Shown here in pieces: positions 26,872 to 36,163 of a stretch of 64,000 bases of DNA. The position numbers were made by a program, and so were the translations under genes. Position 1 is the first letter of the stretch. Each line of letters opens with the position of its first letter. Origin of the DNA: Pseudovibrio sp000156235 (GTDB taxonomy: Bacteria > Pseudomonadota > Alphaproteobacteria > Rhizobiales > Stappiaceae); the NCBI RefSeq assembly GCF_000156235.1, contig NZ_DS996810.1, positions 1-64,000 of the forward strand. The letters run 5' to 3'. The notes under the pieces are model-generated. The model had not been told where the DNA came from. It made no database searches and saw only the letters and a list, made by a program, of their open reading frames with translations.

Positions 26872-27716
26872 TACTTGCCGCCCTTATCTTCTGAGCTTTT
26901 GAAGAAGCGGTCCAGCACGATAGCGACCAGAACGATTGCAATACCGACTTCAAACCCTTTTGCGATATTCACTGTGTTCAGCGCGCGCAGTGTTGGAACG
27001 CCAAGGCCATCCGCGCCAACGAGGGCAGCGATCACGACCATGGACAGGGACAACATGATGGTTTGCGTCAGGCCTGCCATGATGTTTGGCAGAGCGTATG
27101 GCAGCTCGATCTTGAAGAGCTTTTGCCAGTAGGTGGCCCCAAAGGCTTCACCGGCTTCCAGCAGGTGCTTTGGAGTGGAAGCAACGCCGATCTGGGTCAG
27201 GCGGATTGAAGCTGGCAGAGCGAAAACGACGGTAGAGATCAGACCCGGAACCACACCCAGACCAAACAGGATGAGGGCAGGAATCAGGTACACAAATGTC
27301 GGGATTGTCTGCATCAAGTCCAGCACAGGACGCACCCAGGAGAAGAACTTTGGATGGTGTGCGGAGTAAACGCCGACAGGAATGCCGATCAACATACAAA
27401 TGAATGTGGAGCTGAGGATCAGCGCCAGCGTTTCTGTGGTTTCATCCCAGTAACCCTGATTGATGATGAGCAGCAGGCTCAGAGCAACAAACACGGAGAA
27501 CATGACGGACCTTCTGACCACAAAGGCCAGACCGGTGGCAATAACGACAATGCCGAGCGGGTGAGGGGCTTGCAAAAGCCATAGTACACTGTCGATCAGC
27601 CATTCAATTGCAACGGAAATTGCATCGAAAAAGCCACTTGCGTTGTCAGTGAGCCAGTCAACGTACCACTTGGCCCATTTGCCAATGGGTAGTTTATGCT
27701 CTGTTAGCCACTCCAC
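26871..27716 (-). CDS. choW: Choline/glycine betaine ABC transporter permease
   Basis: ProW-type inner-membrane permease of 281 residues with about seven membrane segments. The coupling loop is near LEAGEAFGATYWQKLFKIEL, and ALPNIMAGLTQTIMLSLSMV follows. It lies between choX (206 bases upstream, separated by a hairpin) and choV. Confidence 0.93.
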   Translation of the reverse strand: MEWLTEHKLPIGKWAKWYVDWLTDNASGFFDAISVAIEWLIDSVLWLLQAPHPLGIVVIATGLAFVVRRSVMFSVFVALSLLLIINQGYWDETTETLALILSSTFICMLIGIPVGVYSAHHPKFFSWVRPVLDLMQTIPTFVYLIPALILFGLGVVPGLISTVVFALPASIRLTQIGVASTPKHLLEAGEAFGATYWQKLFKIELPYALPNIMAGLTQTIMLSLSMVVIAALVGADGLGVPTLRALNTVNIAKGFEVGIAIVLVAIVLDRFFKSSEDKGGK

Positions 27717-27866
27717 GGGAAACCTCAGATTTTGTTATTGTATATCAACGCGTTAACGTAATTCAAATCAATCGGGCGAGATGCAAAAAGCTTGATACCG
27801 ACACGCAGCTTGCCCCAGTTGCGCGTTGATTTTTCCGATTGTCGGAAGGCTTCGGAAAACGCGCTA

Positions 27867-27900
27867 AGAGGCGGAGTGCGAGTTTATCGCATCCGCCTCT
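27867..27900 (-). terminator. Stem-loop between choX and choW
   Basis: Long hairpin: AGAGGCGGA plus TGCGA paired with TCGCA plus TCCGCCTCT, with a single bulged G and a five-base loop. It begins 23 bases after the choX stop codon and has no strong U run, so partial termination or transcript protection is more likely than full termination. Confidence 0.65.
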
Positions 27901-27923
27901 CAAATTATGCTCGGTAATGACGC

Positions 27924-28880
27924 TTAGAGGCCGAACGCAGCCTTTGCAGCAGCCAAGCCGTCTTTACCGTCGAAGGTGGTTACGCCAGCCAGCCATTTAT
28001 CAAGAGACTCTGGGTTCTTCTTGATCCATGCCTTTGCAGCATCAGTTGGTTCTTCACCGTCGTTCAGGATCGCATTCATGATCTCATTTTCCATCTCCAG
28101 GGAGAAGGTGAGGTTCTGAAGGAACTTGCCCATGTTCGCGCACTCTGCAGAGTAGCCAGCGCGGGTGTTGGTGAGAACGTCAGCACCACCGAAGTTTGGA
28201 CCAAAGAACTCATCACCACCGGTGAGGTACTTCAGCTCAAAGTTGGAGTTCATTGGGTGCGGAGCCCAGCCGAGGAAGACGATGTCCTGATCCTTACGGG
28301 TCTTACGAGCGACCTGAGACAGCATGCCAGCTTCAGATGATTCGACGAGTTCGAATCCCTTCAGGCCGAATGCGTTTTTCTCGATCATATCAAGGATAAG
28401 ACGGTTACCATCGTTGCCTGCTTCGATGCCGTAAATCTCGCCATCAAGGTCACCAGAGAATTTTGCGATGTCAGCAAAGTCCTTCAGACCCTTGTCGTAG
28501 GTATACTTAGGAACAGCCAAAGTATACTTGGCGCCAGTCAGGTTGGTTTGAACAGTATCAACGGTGCCTGCTTCACGATATTTCGCGATATCAGCTTCCA
28601 TTGTTGGCATCCAGTTGCCAAGGAATACATCGATATCATTGTTTGCGAGAGACGCGTAAGTTACTGGCACGGAAAGTACTTTTACGTCTGTTTCATAACC
28701 AATCGCATCCAGAACAGAGGTTGCTGTTGCGGTGGTTGCGGTGATGTCTGTCCAGCCCACGTCGGAGAAGCGTACGGTTTTACAGGCTTCCGCTTCTGCG
28801 GCGAGAGCTGACCCAGTGATCAGTAATAGTACTGAAGCAGAAGTAGAAAGTTTCTTTACCAGGCTACTAGCAACACTCAT
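27924..28880 (-). CDS. choX: Choline/glycine betaine ABC transporter periplasmic binding protein
   Basis: Periplasmic protein of the OpuAC/ProX/ChoX family, 318 residues. The signal peptide ends around LLITGSALAAEA, residue 28-30. The ligand-binding core has RFSDVGWTDITAT, VFLGNWMPTME and FLGWAPHPMN, with the tryptophans that in this family form an aromatic cage for the quaternary ammonium group. It is the first gene of the importer, with GGGGAGA before the ATG, and is divergent from betI. Choline is the likely ligand by context; betaine cannot be excluded. Confidence 0.92.
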   Translation of the reverse strand: MSVASSLVKKLSTSASVLLLITGSALAAEAEACKTVRFSDVGWTDITATTATATSVLDAIGYETDVKVLSVPVTYASLANNDIDVFLGNWMPTMEADIAKYREAGTVDTVQTNLTGAKYTLAVPKYTYDKGLKDFADIAKFSGDLDGEIYGIEAGNDGNRLILDMIEKNAFGLKGFELVESSEAGMLSQVARKTRKDQDIVFLGWAPHPMNSNFELKYLTGGDEFFGPNFGGADVLTNTRAGYSAECANMGKFLQNLTFSLEMENEIMNAILNDGEEPTDAAKAWIKKNPESLDKWLAGVTTFDGKDGLAAAKAAFGL

Positions 28881-29104
28881 GTAAATCTCCCCAATTTCGG
28901 TATTTATTTAATAGAGCCGTAGAATTGTGTAGAAAACATGTCCCAAACACTCTTCAGCCGATAATTAAATTTTCAAATTCCTTCGTTCACCTAAGCTAAT
29001 AAAGACCCGATGGACTAAAGGCAACCTCTCCACCAGATATTAATTACGATAAATCGGAGTGCAATACTTTTCAAAAGCTCCAAAATGTTCTAAGAACTAT
29101 TTTT

Positions 29105-29124
29105 ATTGATTGAACGTTCAATAA
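29105..29124. promoter_or_regulatory. Predicted BetI operator
   Basis: The palindromic core TTGAACGTTCAA (29110-29121) sits in an ATTGATTGAACGTTCAATA context, very close to the BetI operator described for enterobacterial and vibrio bet genes. It lies about 30-50 bases before the betI start, where repression by BetI and relief by choline would be expected. Confidence 0.8.
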
Positions 29125-29152
29125 AAATAATCTTGGAGTGAGTGCGGCGCGC

Positions 29153-29755
29153 ATGCCTAAAGTCGGAATGGAAGAGGAACGCAAAACCTCAATCATCATG
29201 GGGACGATCAAAGCGATCCATGAGAAGGGGTATGCTGCGACCACAATGGCGGATATCGCCAAGAATGCTGGCGTCTCTACGGGACTGCCGCATCACTATT
29301 TCGGCTCGAAAGCAGCTGTGTTCAACGCGACCATGAGCTTCCTGCTGAAGGATCTGAGCAAGCAATCACGAAGCCGCCTGCTGAAGGCCAAAACGCCCAT
29401 GGAGCGGATCGATGCGATCATCCATACCAACTTCAGCGATGAGCAGTTTCAGCCTTCGGTTATCTCGGCCTGGTTTGCGTTTTACGTGGTGGCACGCACC
29501 GAGCCTGCAACGCGTCGCTTGCTGCAAGTTTATCATCGACGGCTGATTTCGAACCTCACCGCCGAGTACCATCGCGTTACGGATCGTCAGACGGCAATTA
29601 CCGCAGCTGAGGGCACTGCTGCGATGATTGATGGGCTGTGGCTGCAATGCGTGCTGACGACCAACCGGCCTGACGGATCACCAGCAACCATGCTGGTGCA
29701 GGACTACGTGAAGAAATGTTTCGACAGCTTTGAAACGACAGATACCCCACAATAA
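29153..29755 (+). CDS. betI: BetI, choline-responsive TetR-family repressor
   Basis: TetR-family repressor of choline-to-betaine genes, 200 residues. The helix-turn-helix region reads TMADIAKNAGVSTGLPHHYF, and the protein begins MPKVGMEEER, the usual BetI start. ATG at 29153 is chosen on that homology; an in-frame GTG at 29138 exists and the GGAG at 29135 is a little far from the ATG. It is the first gene of betI-betA-betB, with a BetI operator in front, so it is probably autoregulated. Confidence 0.94.
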   Translation: MPKVGMEEERKTSIIMGTIKAIHEKGYAATTMADIAKNAGVSTGLPHHYFGSKAAVFNATMSFLLKDLSKQSRSRLLKAKTPMERIDAIIHTNFSDEQFQPSVISAWFAFYVVARTEPATRRLLQVYHRRLISNLTAEYHRVTDRQTAITAAEGTAAMIDGLWLQCVLTTNRPDGSPATMLVQDYVKKCFDSFETTDTPQ

Positions 29756-29790
29756 AAACTGGAATACGGCTTATAGCCCAAGAGAATACA

Positions 29791-31443
29791 ATGACTGCAG
29801 ATTTCATTATTGTAGGCGCTGGCTCTGCTGGTTGCGCCCTGGCAAACCGTCTTTCTGATAATCCCCAAAACAAGGTGGTTTTGCTGGAGTTTGGCGGCAC
29901 GGATATCGGTCCGTTCATCCAGATGCCTGCTGCTTTGTCCTATCCGATGAACATGTCCCGTTACGACTGGGGCTATGAGAGTGCGCCTGAGCCGCATCTG
30001 GACGGACGCCGGCTTGCGCTGCCACGCGGTAAGGTGATTGGCGGCTCTTCCTCCATCAACGGCATGGTGTATGTGCGCGGCAATGCCTGCGACTTTGACA
30101 CCTGGGAAGAGATGGGTGCGAAAGGCTGGGGCTATCAAGATGTCCTGCCTTACTTCGAGCGTCTTGAAAATGCGACCTCTGGTGATGAAGGCTGGCGCGG
30201 CCGGTCTGGTCCGTTGCATGTTTCTCGCGGATCGCTGTGGAGCCCGCTTTACGAAGCCTTTGTGAAGGCTGGCGAAGAAGCTGGTTATGCGCGGACCGAG
30301 GATTACAACGGTTATCGCCAGGAAGGCTTTGGCGAGATGGAAATGACGGTGCATGATGGCCGTCGCTGGTCCGCTTCCAACGCCTATCTCTGGCCGATCA
30401 AAGGGCGTGAAAACCTTGAGATCATCTCTGGCGCACATGTGAACCGTGTTCTCATGGAAGGCAAGCGTGCTGTTGGTGTTGAATACATGCGTGGCGGACA
30501 GCTGCATCAGCTGAAATGCACCCGCGAAGTGATTGTTTCTGCCTCTTCCATCAACTCACCAAAGTTGCTGATGCATTCCGGCATTGGTGATGCGGCAGCT
30601 CTTTCTGCGCTGGGTATTGATGTGGTTGCTGACCGTAAAGGCGTTGGCGCGAACTTGCAGGACCATCTGGAGCTTTACATCCAGCAGGCCTGTACGCAGC
30701 CGATCACGCTTTACAAGCACTGGAACCTGCTCTCAAAAGGGGTAATCGGCGCACAGTGGCAGCTGATCAAATCTGGTCTGGGCACTTCAAACCACTTTGA
30801 AACCTGCGGCTTCATTCGCTCAAAAGCAGGCGTAAAGTATCCTGACATTCAGTTCCACTTCCTCCCATTTGCGGTTCGCTATGACGGACAAGCAGCGGCT
30901 GAAGGCCATGGCTACCAAGTTCATGTGGGACCAATGCGCTCCAAATCTCGCGGTGCAGTGACTTTGCAGTCTGCTGATCCGATGGAAAAGCCAAACGTGC
31001 TGTTCAACTACATGAGCCACGAAGAGGATTGGGAAGACTTCCGCGCTTGTATCCGCCTGACCCGTGAGCTCTTTGCGCAGCATGCGTTTGATCCGTTCCG
31101 CGGCAAGGAAATTCAGCCGGGCAGCGACGTTGAAACAGACGAACAGCTGAACGGGTTCATCAAGGAACACGTTGAAAGCGCGTTCCATCCGTGCGGCACC
31201 TGTAAAATGGGTGACGCGAATGACGAAACCGCTGTGGTTGACAGCGAATGTCGTGTGATTGGCGTTGACGGTTTGCGCGTTGCGGATAGCTCCATCTTCC
31301 CGCAGATTACGAACGGAAACCTCAACGCGCCTTCCATCATGGTTGGTGAGAAGGCAGCTGACCATATTCTTGGAAAAGGTATGCTTCCTGCCAGTGACAA
31401 GCAGGCGTGGGTACACCCGAACTGGCAGAACGAACAACGTTAA
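29791..31443 (+). CDS. betA: Choline dehydrogenase
   Basis: Membrane-associated FAD enzyme of the GMC family that oxidises choline to betaine aldehyde, 550 residues. It has FIIVGAGSAGCALANRLSDN, the signature LPRGKVIGGSSSINGMVYVR, and HPCGTCKMG with the catalytic His near the C terminus. It is 35 bases downstream of betI and 15 bases before betB. Length and context match BetA well, unlike the GMC paralogue at 4977-6584. Confidence 0.97.
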   Translation: MTADFIIVGAGSAGCALANRLSDNPQNKVVLLEFGGTDIGPFIQMPAALSYPMNMSRYDWGYESAPEPHLDGRRLALPRGKVIGGSSSINGMVYVRGNACDFDTWEEMGAKGWGYQDVLPYFERLENATSGDEGWRGRSGPLHVSRGSLWSPLYEAFVKAGEEAGYARTEDYNGYRQEGFGEMEMTVHDGRRWSASNAYLWPIKGRENLEIISGAHVNRVLMEGKRAVGVEYMRGGQLHQLKCTREVIVSASSINSPKLLMHSGIGDAAALSALGIDVVADRKGVGANLQDHLELYIQQACTQPITLYKHWNLLSKGVIGAQWQLIKSGLGTSNHFETCGFIRSKAGVKYPDIQFHFLPFAVRYDGQAAAEGHGYQVHVGPMRSKSRGAVTLQSADPMEKPNVLFNYMSHEEDWEDFRACIRLTRELFAQHAFDPFRGKEIQPGSDVETDEQLNGFIKEHVESAFHPCGTCKMGDANDETAVVDSECRVIGVDGLRVADSSIFPQITNGNLNAPSIMVGEKAADHILGKGMLPASDKQAWVHPNWQNEQR

Positions 31444-31458
31444 GTGTTGGATTAAGAA

Positions 31459-32955
31459 ATGACGAAAACAGATACTCTGACAAATGCATCCCTGCGTGCG
31501 CAGCCTAGTGGGTCTCACTTCATCGGCGGCACTTACGTTGAAGATACGATGGGTGAAGAGATCCTGAGCCTTTACCCGGCAACGCAGGAGGTGATTGCGC
31601 GCGTTCATTCCGCAACACCGGCGATCATCACCAAAGCGGTTGCTTCTGCCCGCACCGGTTTTGCTATCTGGCGCTCCATGGCTCCAGCTGAGCGCTCCCG
31701 TGTTCTGCGCAAGGCTGCGGATCTGATGCGTGAGCGCAATCGTGAGCTTTCCGAGCTGGAAACCCTTGATACCGGTAAGCCGCTGCAGGAAACACTGGTG
31801 GCCGACGCTGCTTCTGGTGCTGAAGCTCTGGAATACTTTGCGAGCGTTGCTGCGACTTCCAACGGCGAGCATATCGACCTTGGCGGGTCTTATGCACTGA
31901 CAAAGCGCGAGCCACTGGGCATCTGCCTTGGCATTGGCGCGTGGAACTATCCAATCCAGATTGCGGCATGGAAAGCAGCACCTGCTTTGGCTGCTGGTAA
32001 CGCGATGATCTTCAAGCCTTCTGAAGTGACCTGCCTGTCTGCGCTGAAGCTTGCTGAGATCTTCCGTGAAGCTGGCCTACCGGATGGTGTGTTCAACGTG
32101 GTGCAGGCGGACCGAGACGCAGCTGCTGCTCTCGTAGCGCATCCTGAAATCGCAAAGGTTTCCCTGACTGGTTCCGTGCCAACAGGCATGAAGGTTGCTG
32201 AAAAAGCAGCTTCTCAGCTGAAGCACATGAGCCTTGAGCTTGGCGGCAAATCTCCGATCGTGATTTTTGAAGATAGCGACATCGACAATGCTGTGGCTGC
32301 AGCGATGAATGCTAACTTCTACTCAACCGGCCAGATCTGCTCCAACGGCACACGCGTGTTCGTTCATTCTTCCATCAAGGAAGAGTTCCTGAAGCGTCTG
32401 AAAGAGCGTACCGAGAAGATCCTGATTGGTGATCCACTCAACGAAGACACGCAGCTTGGTCCGCTTGTTTCCAAAGCTCAGCTTGAGAAAGTGATGGATT
32501 ACATCGCTATCGGTCAGAGCGAAGGTGCTGTTCTATACGCGGGTGGTGGTCGTCCGCAGGTGGATGGTCTTGGCCGCGGCCTGTTTGTGGAGCCAACCAT
32601 CTTCACCGAAGTCAAAGACGACATGCGCATCGCGTGTGAAGAGATCTTTGGCCCTGTGATGTGTGTGCTGGACTTTGACGACGAAGCTGATGTGATCCGC
32701 CGTGCAAACAACACCGAGTTTGGTCTGGCTGCTGCTGTGTTCACCAAGGACATTCAGCGTGCTTACCGTGTGATTGATCAGTTGGAAGCAGGAACTTGCT
32801 GGATCAACAACTACAACCTGACCCCGGTTGAGATGCCATTTGGTGGCTTCAAGCATTCCGGTATTGGTCGTGAGAACGGTCAGTGGGCACTGGATCAATA
32901 CTCTCAGGTGAAGAGCATCTATGTTGAGATGGGTGATGTTGAGGCTGGCTGGTAA
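31459..32955 (+). CDS. betB: Betaine aldehyde dehydrogenase
   Basis: NAD(P)-dependent aldehyde dehydrogenase, 498 residues, converting betaine aldehyde to glycine betaine. The general-base Glu is in LELGGKSPIVIF and the catalytic Cys in STGQICSNGTRVFV; the cofactor-binding loop has KVSLTGSVPTG. It completes the choline-to-betaine route encoded by betA and betB, fed by choXWV. No choline sulphatase gene (betC) is present here. Confidence 0.97.
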   Translation: MTKTDTLTNASLRAQPSGSHFIGGTYVEDTMGEEILSLYPATQEVIARVHSATPAIITKAVASARTGFAIWRSMAPAERSRVLRKAADLMRERNRELSELETLDTGKPLQETLVADAASGAEALEYFASVAATSNGEHIDLGGSYALTKREPLGICLGIGAWNYPIQIAAWKAAPALAAGNAMIFKPSEVTCLSALKLAEIFREAGLPDGVFNVVQADRDAAAALVAHPEIAKVSLTGSVPTGMKVAEKAASQLKHMSLELGGKSPIVIFEDSDIDNAVAAAMNANFYSTGQICSNGTRVFVHSSIKEEFLKRLKERTEKILIGDPLNEDTQLGPLVSKAQLEKVMDYIAIGQSEGAVLYAGGGRPQVDGLGRGLFVEPTIFTEVKDDMRIACEEIFGPVMCVLDFDDEADVIRRANNTEFGLAAAVFTKDIQRAYRVIDQLEAGTCWINNYNLTPVEMPFGGFKHSGIGRENGQWALDQYSQVKSIYVEMGDVEAGW

Positions 32956-32984
32956 GCAGCCTCAACCATCTGTTTAAGCTAATA

Positions 32985-33009
32985 GAGTAGGGGCTTTTTG
33001 CTCCTACTC
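32985..33009. terminator. Bidirectional terminator between betB and the secretion adaptor gene
   Basis: Stem GAGTAGGGGC paired with GCTCCTACTC (32985-32994 and 33000-33009) with a five-T loop. It overlaps the stop codon of the convergent minus-strand gene. Confidence 0.55.
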
Positions 33010-34320
33010 ACGCATTGCGTGGGCGATCTGATCGACCATTGGCTTCATGATGTAAGAGATCACCGTGCGGTTCTCTGTCTGAATGAATGCCTCAACCGGC
33101 ATACCTGGCACCAGGTTCTTGCCACCTAATTTATCCATTTCATCCTCAGAGATGGTCAGCTCGGCCATATAGAAGCTGAGACCAGTTTTCGGGTCTTCCA
33201 GCAAGTCAGGTGAGATGGTTTTCACAGCTGCCGTCAGCTCCGGCGTTGTGCGCTGGTCAAAGCTTGGCAGGCGAACAGTCGCTTCCTGATTTGGAGTAAG
33301 CTGGTCCACATCAATTGGCTGCACCTGAGCTTCAATCACAAGCACATCTTCTCGTGGCACGATTTGCATCACCACTTCACCGGGAGCGATCACACCGCCG
33401 ATGGTGTGAATGGTGAGGTCGTGCACTGTGCCGGATTGCGGTGACTTGATTTCCATGCGCATCAACTGGTCCTGAGCTGCGATCTTTTTCTCTTCAAGCT
33501 GAGCGATCTCCGCCCGTACCTGCTGGAGCTGCTCCAACGTCTTGGTCATGACGTCTTCTTCGATCTGCATGATCTGGATATTGCGTTCTGCGATGGCTTC
33601 TTCAGTCTTAGCAATCTGAGCAATGAAGTCGCCGTATTCACCCTGAAGTTTGGTTTTCTCACGCTTCAGAGCTGTCACACGGGACTCGGTGACCAGTTTC
33701 TTAGCAAGCAGTTTGTGCAAATCTTCCAGCTCACCATCGATCAGGCCAATTTCGATTTCTTTGGCGTCTCGTTGCTGAGACAGACCATCAATCTGCTTTT
33801 TGTACTGCTCAATCTGCGCCCGCATCTGGTCCTGACGACCGCGCAGGTTCTTGGTCTTTGCCACCATCATGCGGCGCTGACCTTCCTGAATGGTATTCAG
33901 AACCTGTGAATGCGCATCGTCAGCAGCCCGTGACGGGAACAGGATTTCCTCTTCACCGTCCCGCTCTGCAATCAAGCGAGCTTCCTGAGAGTAGAGGTTG
34001 TCCAGCTGCTTCGTGACAACAGCAAGGTTTGCTCTGGTCACCGTATCATCAAGACGAAGCAGTGTATCACCAGCATCTACGGTATCACCGTCGGTCACCA
34101 TGATGGAACGAACAATGCCGCCTTCCATGTGCTGCACGTTCTTGGTGTTGGTTTCAACAACGATGGTGCCGGGAGCGATGATCGCGCCGCGGATTTCCAT
34201 CAGACCTCCCCAGAGGCCGACGCCTCCAACGAGGATGACGACCAGAAGACCAGCGCAGATCAGGTGGAACCGGATGCTGCCTTTCAGCTGTTTGTCGCTT
34301 TCAGAATGGTTATGCATCAC
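33004..34320 (-). CDS. Type I secretion periplasmic adaptor (HlyD/PrtE family)
   Basis: Membrane fusion protein of 438 residues that links the inner-membrane ABC exporter to a TolC-like outer-membrane channel. One membrane helix lies near residues 18-40 (FHLICAGLLVVILVGGVGLW), a lipoyl half follows (IAPGTIVVETNTKNVQHMEG), then a long coiled coil of about residues 95-290, the second lipoyl half (IKSPQSGTVHDLTI) and the C-terminal beta-barrel. Its start overlaps the ABC exporter stop by four bases. No outer-membrane partner gene is in the window, so a TolC encoded elsewhere is assumed. Confidence 0.94.
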   Translation of the reverse strand: MMHNHSESDKQLKGSIRFHLICAGLLVVILVGGVGLWGGLMEIRGAIIAPGTIVVETNTKNVQHMEGGIVRSIMVTDGDTVDAGDTLLRLDDTVTRANLAVVTKQLDNLYSQEARLIAERDGEEEILFPSRAADDAHSQVLNTIQEGQRRMMVAKTKNLRGRQDQMRAQIEQYKKQIDGLSQQRDAKEIEIGLIDGELEDLHKLLAKKLVTESRVTALKREKTKLQGEYGDFIAQIAKTEEAIAERNIQIMQIEEDVMTKTLEQLQQVRAEIAQLEEKKIAAQDQLMRMEIKSPQSGTVHDLTIHTIGGVIAPGEVVMQIVPREDVLVIEAQVQPIDVDQLTPNQEATVRLPSFDQRTTPELTAAVKTISPDLLEDPKTGLSFYMAELTISEDEMDKLGGKNLVPGMPVEAFIQTENRTVISYIMKPMVDQIAHAMRE

Positions 34321-36071
34321 GCTGCTCCCTGTTTCTGCGGAGCCTTAGCTGGTTGTTTTGGTTTTACCTGCGGAGTCTGTACCGGGGTGACGAGTTGCTT
34401 CATCACTTCATCGCGCGGCCCAAACGCAGCCTGACGGCCTTCGTTGAGCACGAGCACCTTATCGACGGCTGCAATTGCACTTGGACGGTGGGCAATCACA
34501 ATAACGATCTTGCCGCGACCGCGCATGAGCTTGATCGCATGGGTCAGGCACGCTTCACCTTCGGAATCGAGGTTGGAGTTTGGCTCATCCAGCACGATCA
34601 AGAATGGCTCGCCGTACATGGCACGAGCAAGGGCGATCCGCTGGCGTTGTCCGCCGGAGAGGGCATAGCCACCGGTGCCGATGACGGTGTTGTAACCATC
34701 AGGCAGGCCGGTGATGAACTCATGCACACTGGCAATTTTCGCAGCTTCGATGACATCATCCGGGTTCGCATCTTCCTTGAAGCGGGAGATGTTTTCCGCG
34801 ACCGTTCCGTCAAACAGCTGGATATCCTGAGGCAGGAAGCCAATGAACTGGCCGATACGGTCGGACGACCATTGGTCCAGCTCGGAACCATCAAAGCGGA
34901 TTGAGCCGGTGAGGGCGTTGGTGATGCCCACGATTGAGCGGGACAGGGTGGATTTGCCGGAACCGGATTTGCCAATCACGCCCAGACCTTCACCTGCTGC
35001 AAGGCTGAAGGAAATGCCTTGCACTATTGGCTGGCGGATACCAACAGGACCGCATGCCACGCCATCCAGATCGATCTTCTGGTGAGGGAGGGGCAGTTCC
35101 ATCACGTTGTTGGCGTCGGTCTTGTTTTCAATCACACGGCGCAGGCGTGCCAGACCCTGACGGGCTGCGAGGAAGCCTTTCCATTGGGAAACAGCCTGCT
35201 CAACCGGAGCCAGTGCACGGGAGGACATGATTGAAGAGGCAATCATCACACCGGAGGTGACTTCCTGCTGAATAACAAGCCAAGCACCCATGCCGAGCAT
35301 GGCGGACTGGAGCACGAAGCGGAAGGTTTTGACTGCTGTTGCGAAGAACGCTGCTCTGTCGCCTGCTTTACGCTGTTTGATCAGGTAGGCATCATTTCCC
35401 TGATGCCATCTGTTCTTCATGGTTTCCATCATGCCCATGGCCTGAATGACTTCGGCATTGGCACGGCTGGCTTCCACGATAGCGGAGCGGCGGTTGGTTT
35501 CAGCAGCGGCTTCACTGGATGGCCGGCGAGAGGAGAACTCGTTCAGTCCTACCAGCGCGCAGATCACCAGTGCACCACCGATCGCCATCATGCCCAGATA
35601 TGGGTGGAACAGATACACGATAGCGAAGTAGAGCGGCATCCAGGGCAAATCGAAGATGGCAGAAGGACCGGGGCCGGAGAGGAAGCTGCGCACCTGATCC
35701 AGATCCTGAACCGGGCGCATCTTGGAGCCTTTCGGGCCAAGGATAAGTGGCAAGCTTGTTGAGATTTCGTAGGAGACGCCAGAGAGCTGAGCGTCAACAC
35801 GCTGTCCGAGGCGTGAAAGAACACGACTGCGGAGCGTTTCCAAAATGCCATAGAAAAGAAAGAGGACGCCTACAAGTGTTGCCAGAACAAGCAGTGTTGG
35901 CACTGATCCACTTGCGAGGACGCGGTCATAGACCTGCAGCATAAAAAGGGGGCCAGTCAGCATCAAAATATTCAACAGCATGCTGACGCCGCCGATTCCA
36001 AGCAGTGCGGACCTTAGAGATCTGAATGCATGGGTGATTACAGATTCTTTTTGTCGTTGGCTGCCGGGCAT
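34317..36071 (-). CDS. Type I secretion ABC exporter (PrtD/PrsD-like)
   Basis: Fused permease-ATPase of 584 residues that drives one-step export of proteins with a C-terminal signal. The N-terminal transmembrane domain (about residues 20-290) has the usual exporter helices; it lacks the C39 peptidase domain of bacteriocin exporters. The ATPase has Walker A GKSGSGKST (367-375), signature LSGGQRQRIALARA (from 471) and Walker B LIVLDEP (491-497). It is transcribed after the 1202-residue repeat protein, which is the likely cargo, and overlaps the adaptor gene. Confidence 0.95.
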   Translation of the reverse strand: MPGSQRQKESVITHAFRSLRSALLGIGGVSMLLNILMLTGPLFMLQVYDRVLASGSVPTLLVLATLVGVLFLFYGILETLRSRVLSRLGQRVDAQLSGVSYEISTSLPLILGPKGSKMRPVQDLDQVRSFLSGPGPSAIFDLPWMPLYFAIVYLFHPYLGMMAIGGALVICALVGLNEFSSRRPSSEAAAETNRRSAIVEASRANAEVIQAMGMMETMKNRWHQGNDAYLIKQRKAGDRAAFFATAVKTFRFVLQSAMLGMGAWLVIQQEVTSGVMIASSIMSSRALAPVEQAVSQWKGFLAARQGLARLRRVIENKTDANNVMELPLPHQKIDLDGVACGPVGIRQPIVQGISFSLAAGEGLGVIGKSGSGKSTLSRSIVGITNALTGSIRFDGSELDQWSSDRIGQFIGFLPQDIQLFDGTVAENISRFKEDANPDDVIEAAKIASVHEFITGLPDGYNTVIGTGGYALSGGQRQRIALARAMYGEPFLIVLDEPNSNLDSEGEACLTHAIKLMRGRGKIVIVIAHRPSAIAAVDKVLVLNEGRQAAFGPRDEVMKQLVTPVQTPQVKPKQPAKAPQKQGAA

Positions 36072-36113
36072 AAGCTTTCTCCCAATTGTCTTCGGGGATT
36101 AAAGCAAGAAACC

Positions 36114-36137
36114 CCCTCCCGGTTTTCGCCGGGAGGG
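36114..36137 (-). terminator. Stem-loop between repeat protein gene and exporter gene
   Basis: Nine-base-pair GC-rich inverted repeat CCCTCCCGG/CCGGGAGGG with a six-base loop, followed on the minus strand by GGTTTCTTGCTTT. It starts 27 bases after the repeat-protein stop codon and probably terminates most transcripts, leaving lower expression of the exporter genes. Confidence 0.75.
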
Positions 36138-36163
36138 AGCAGTTCGCTAGGTTACTTTGTTGA

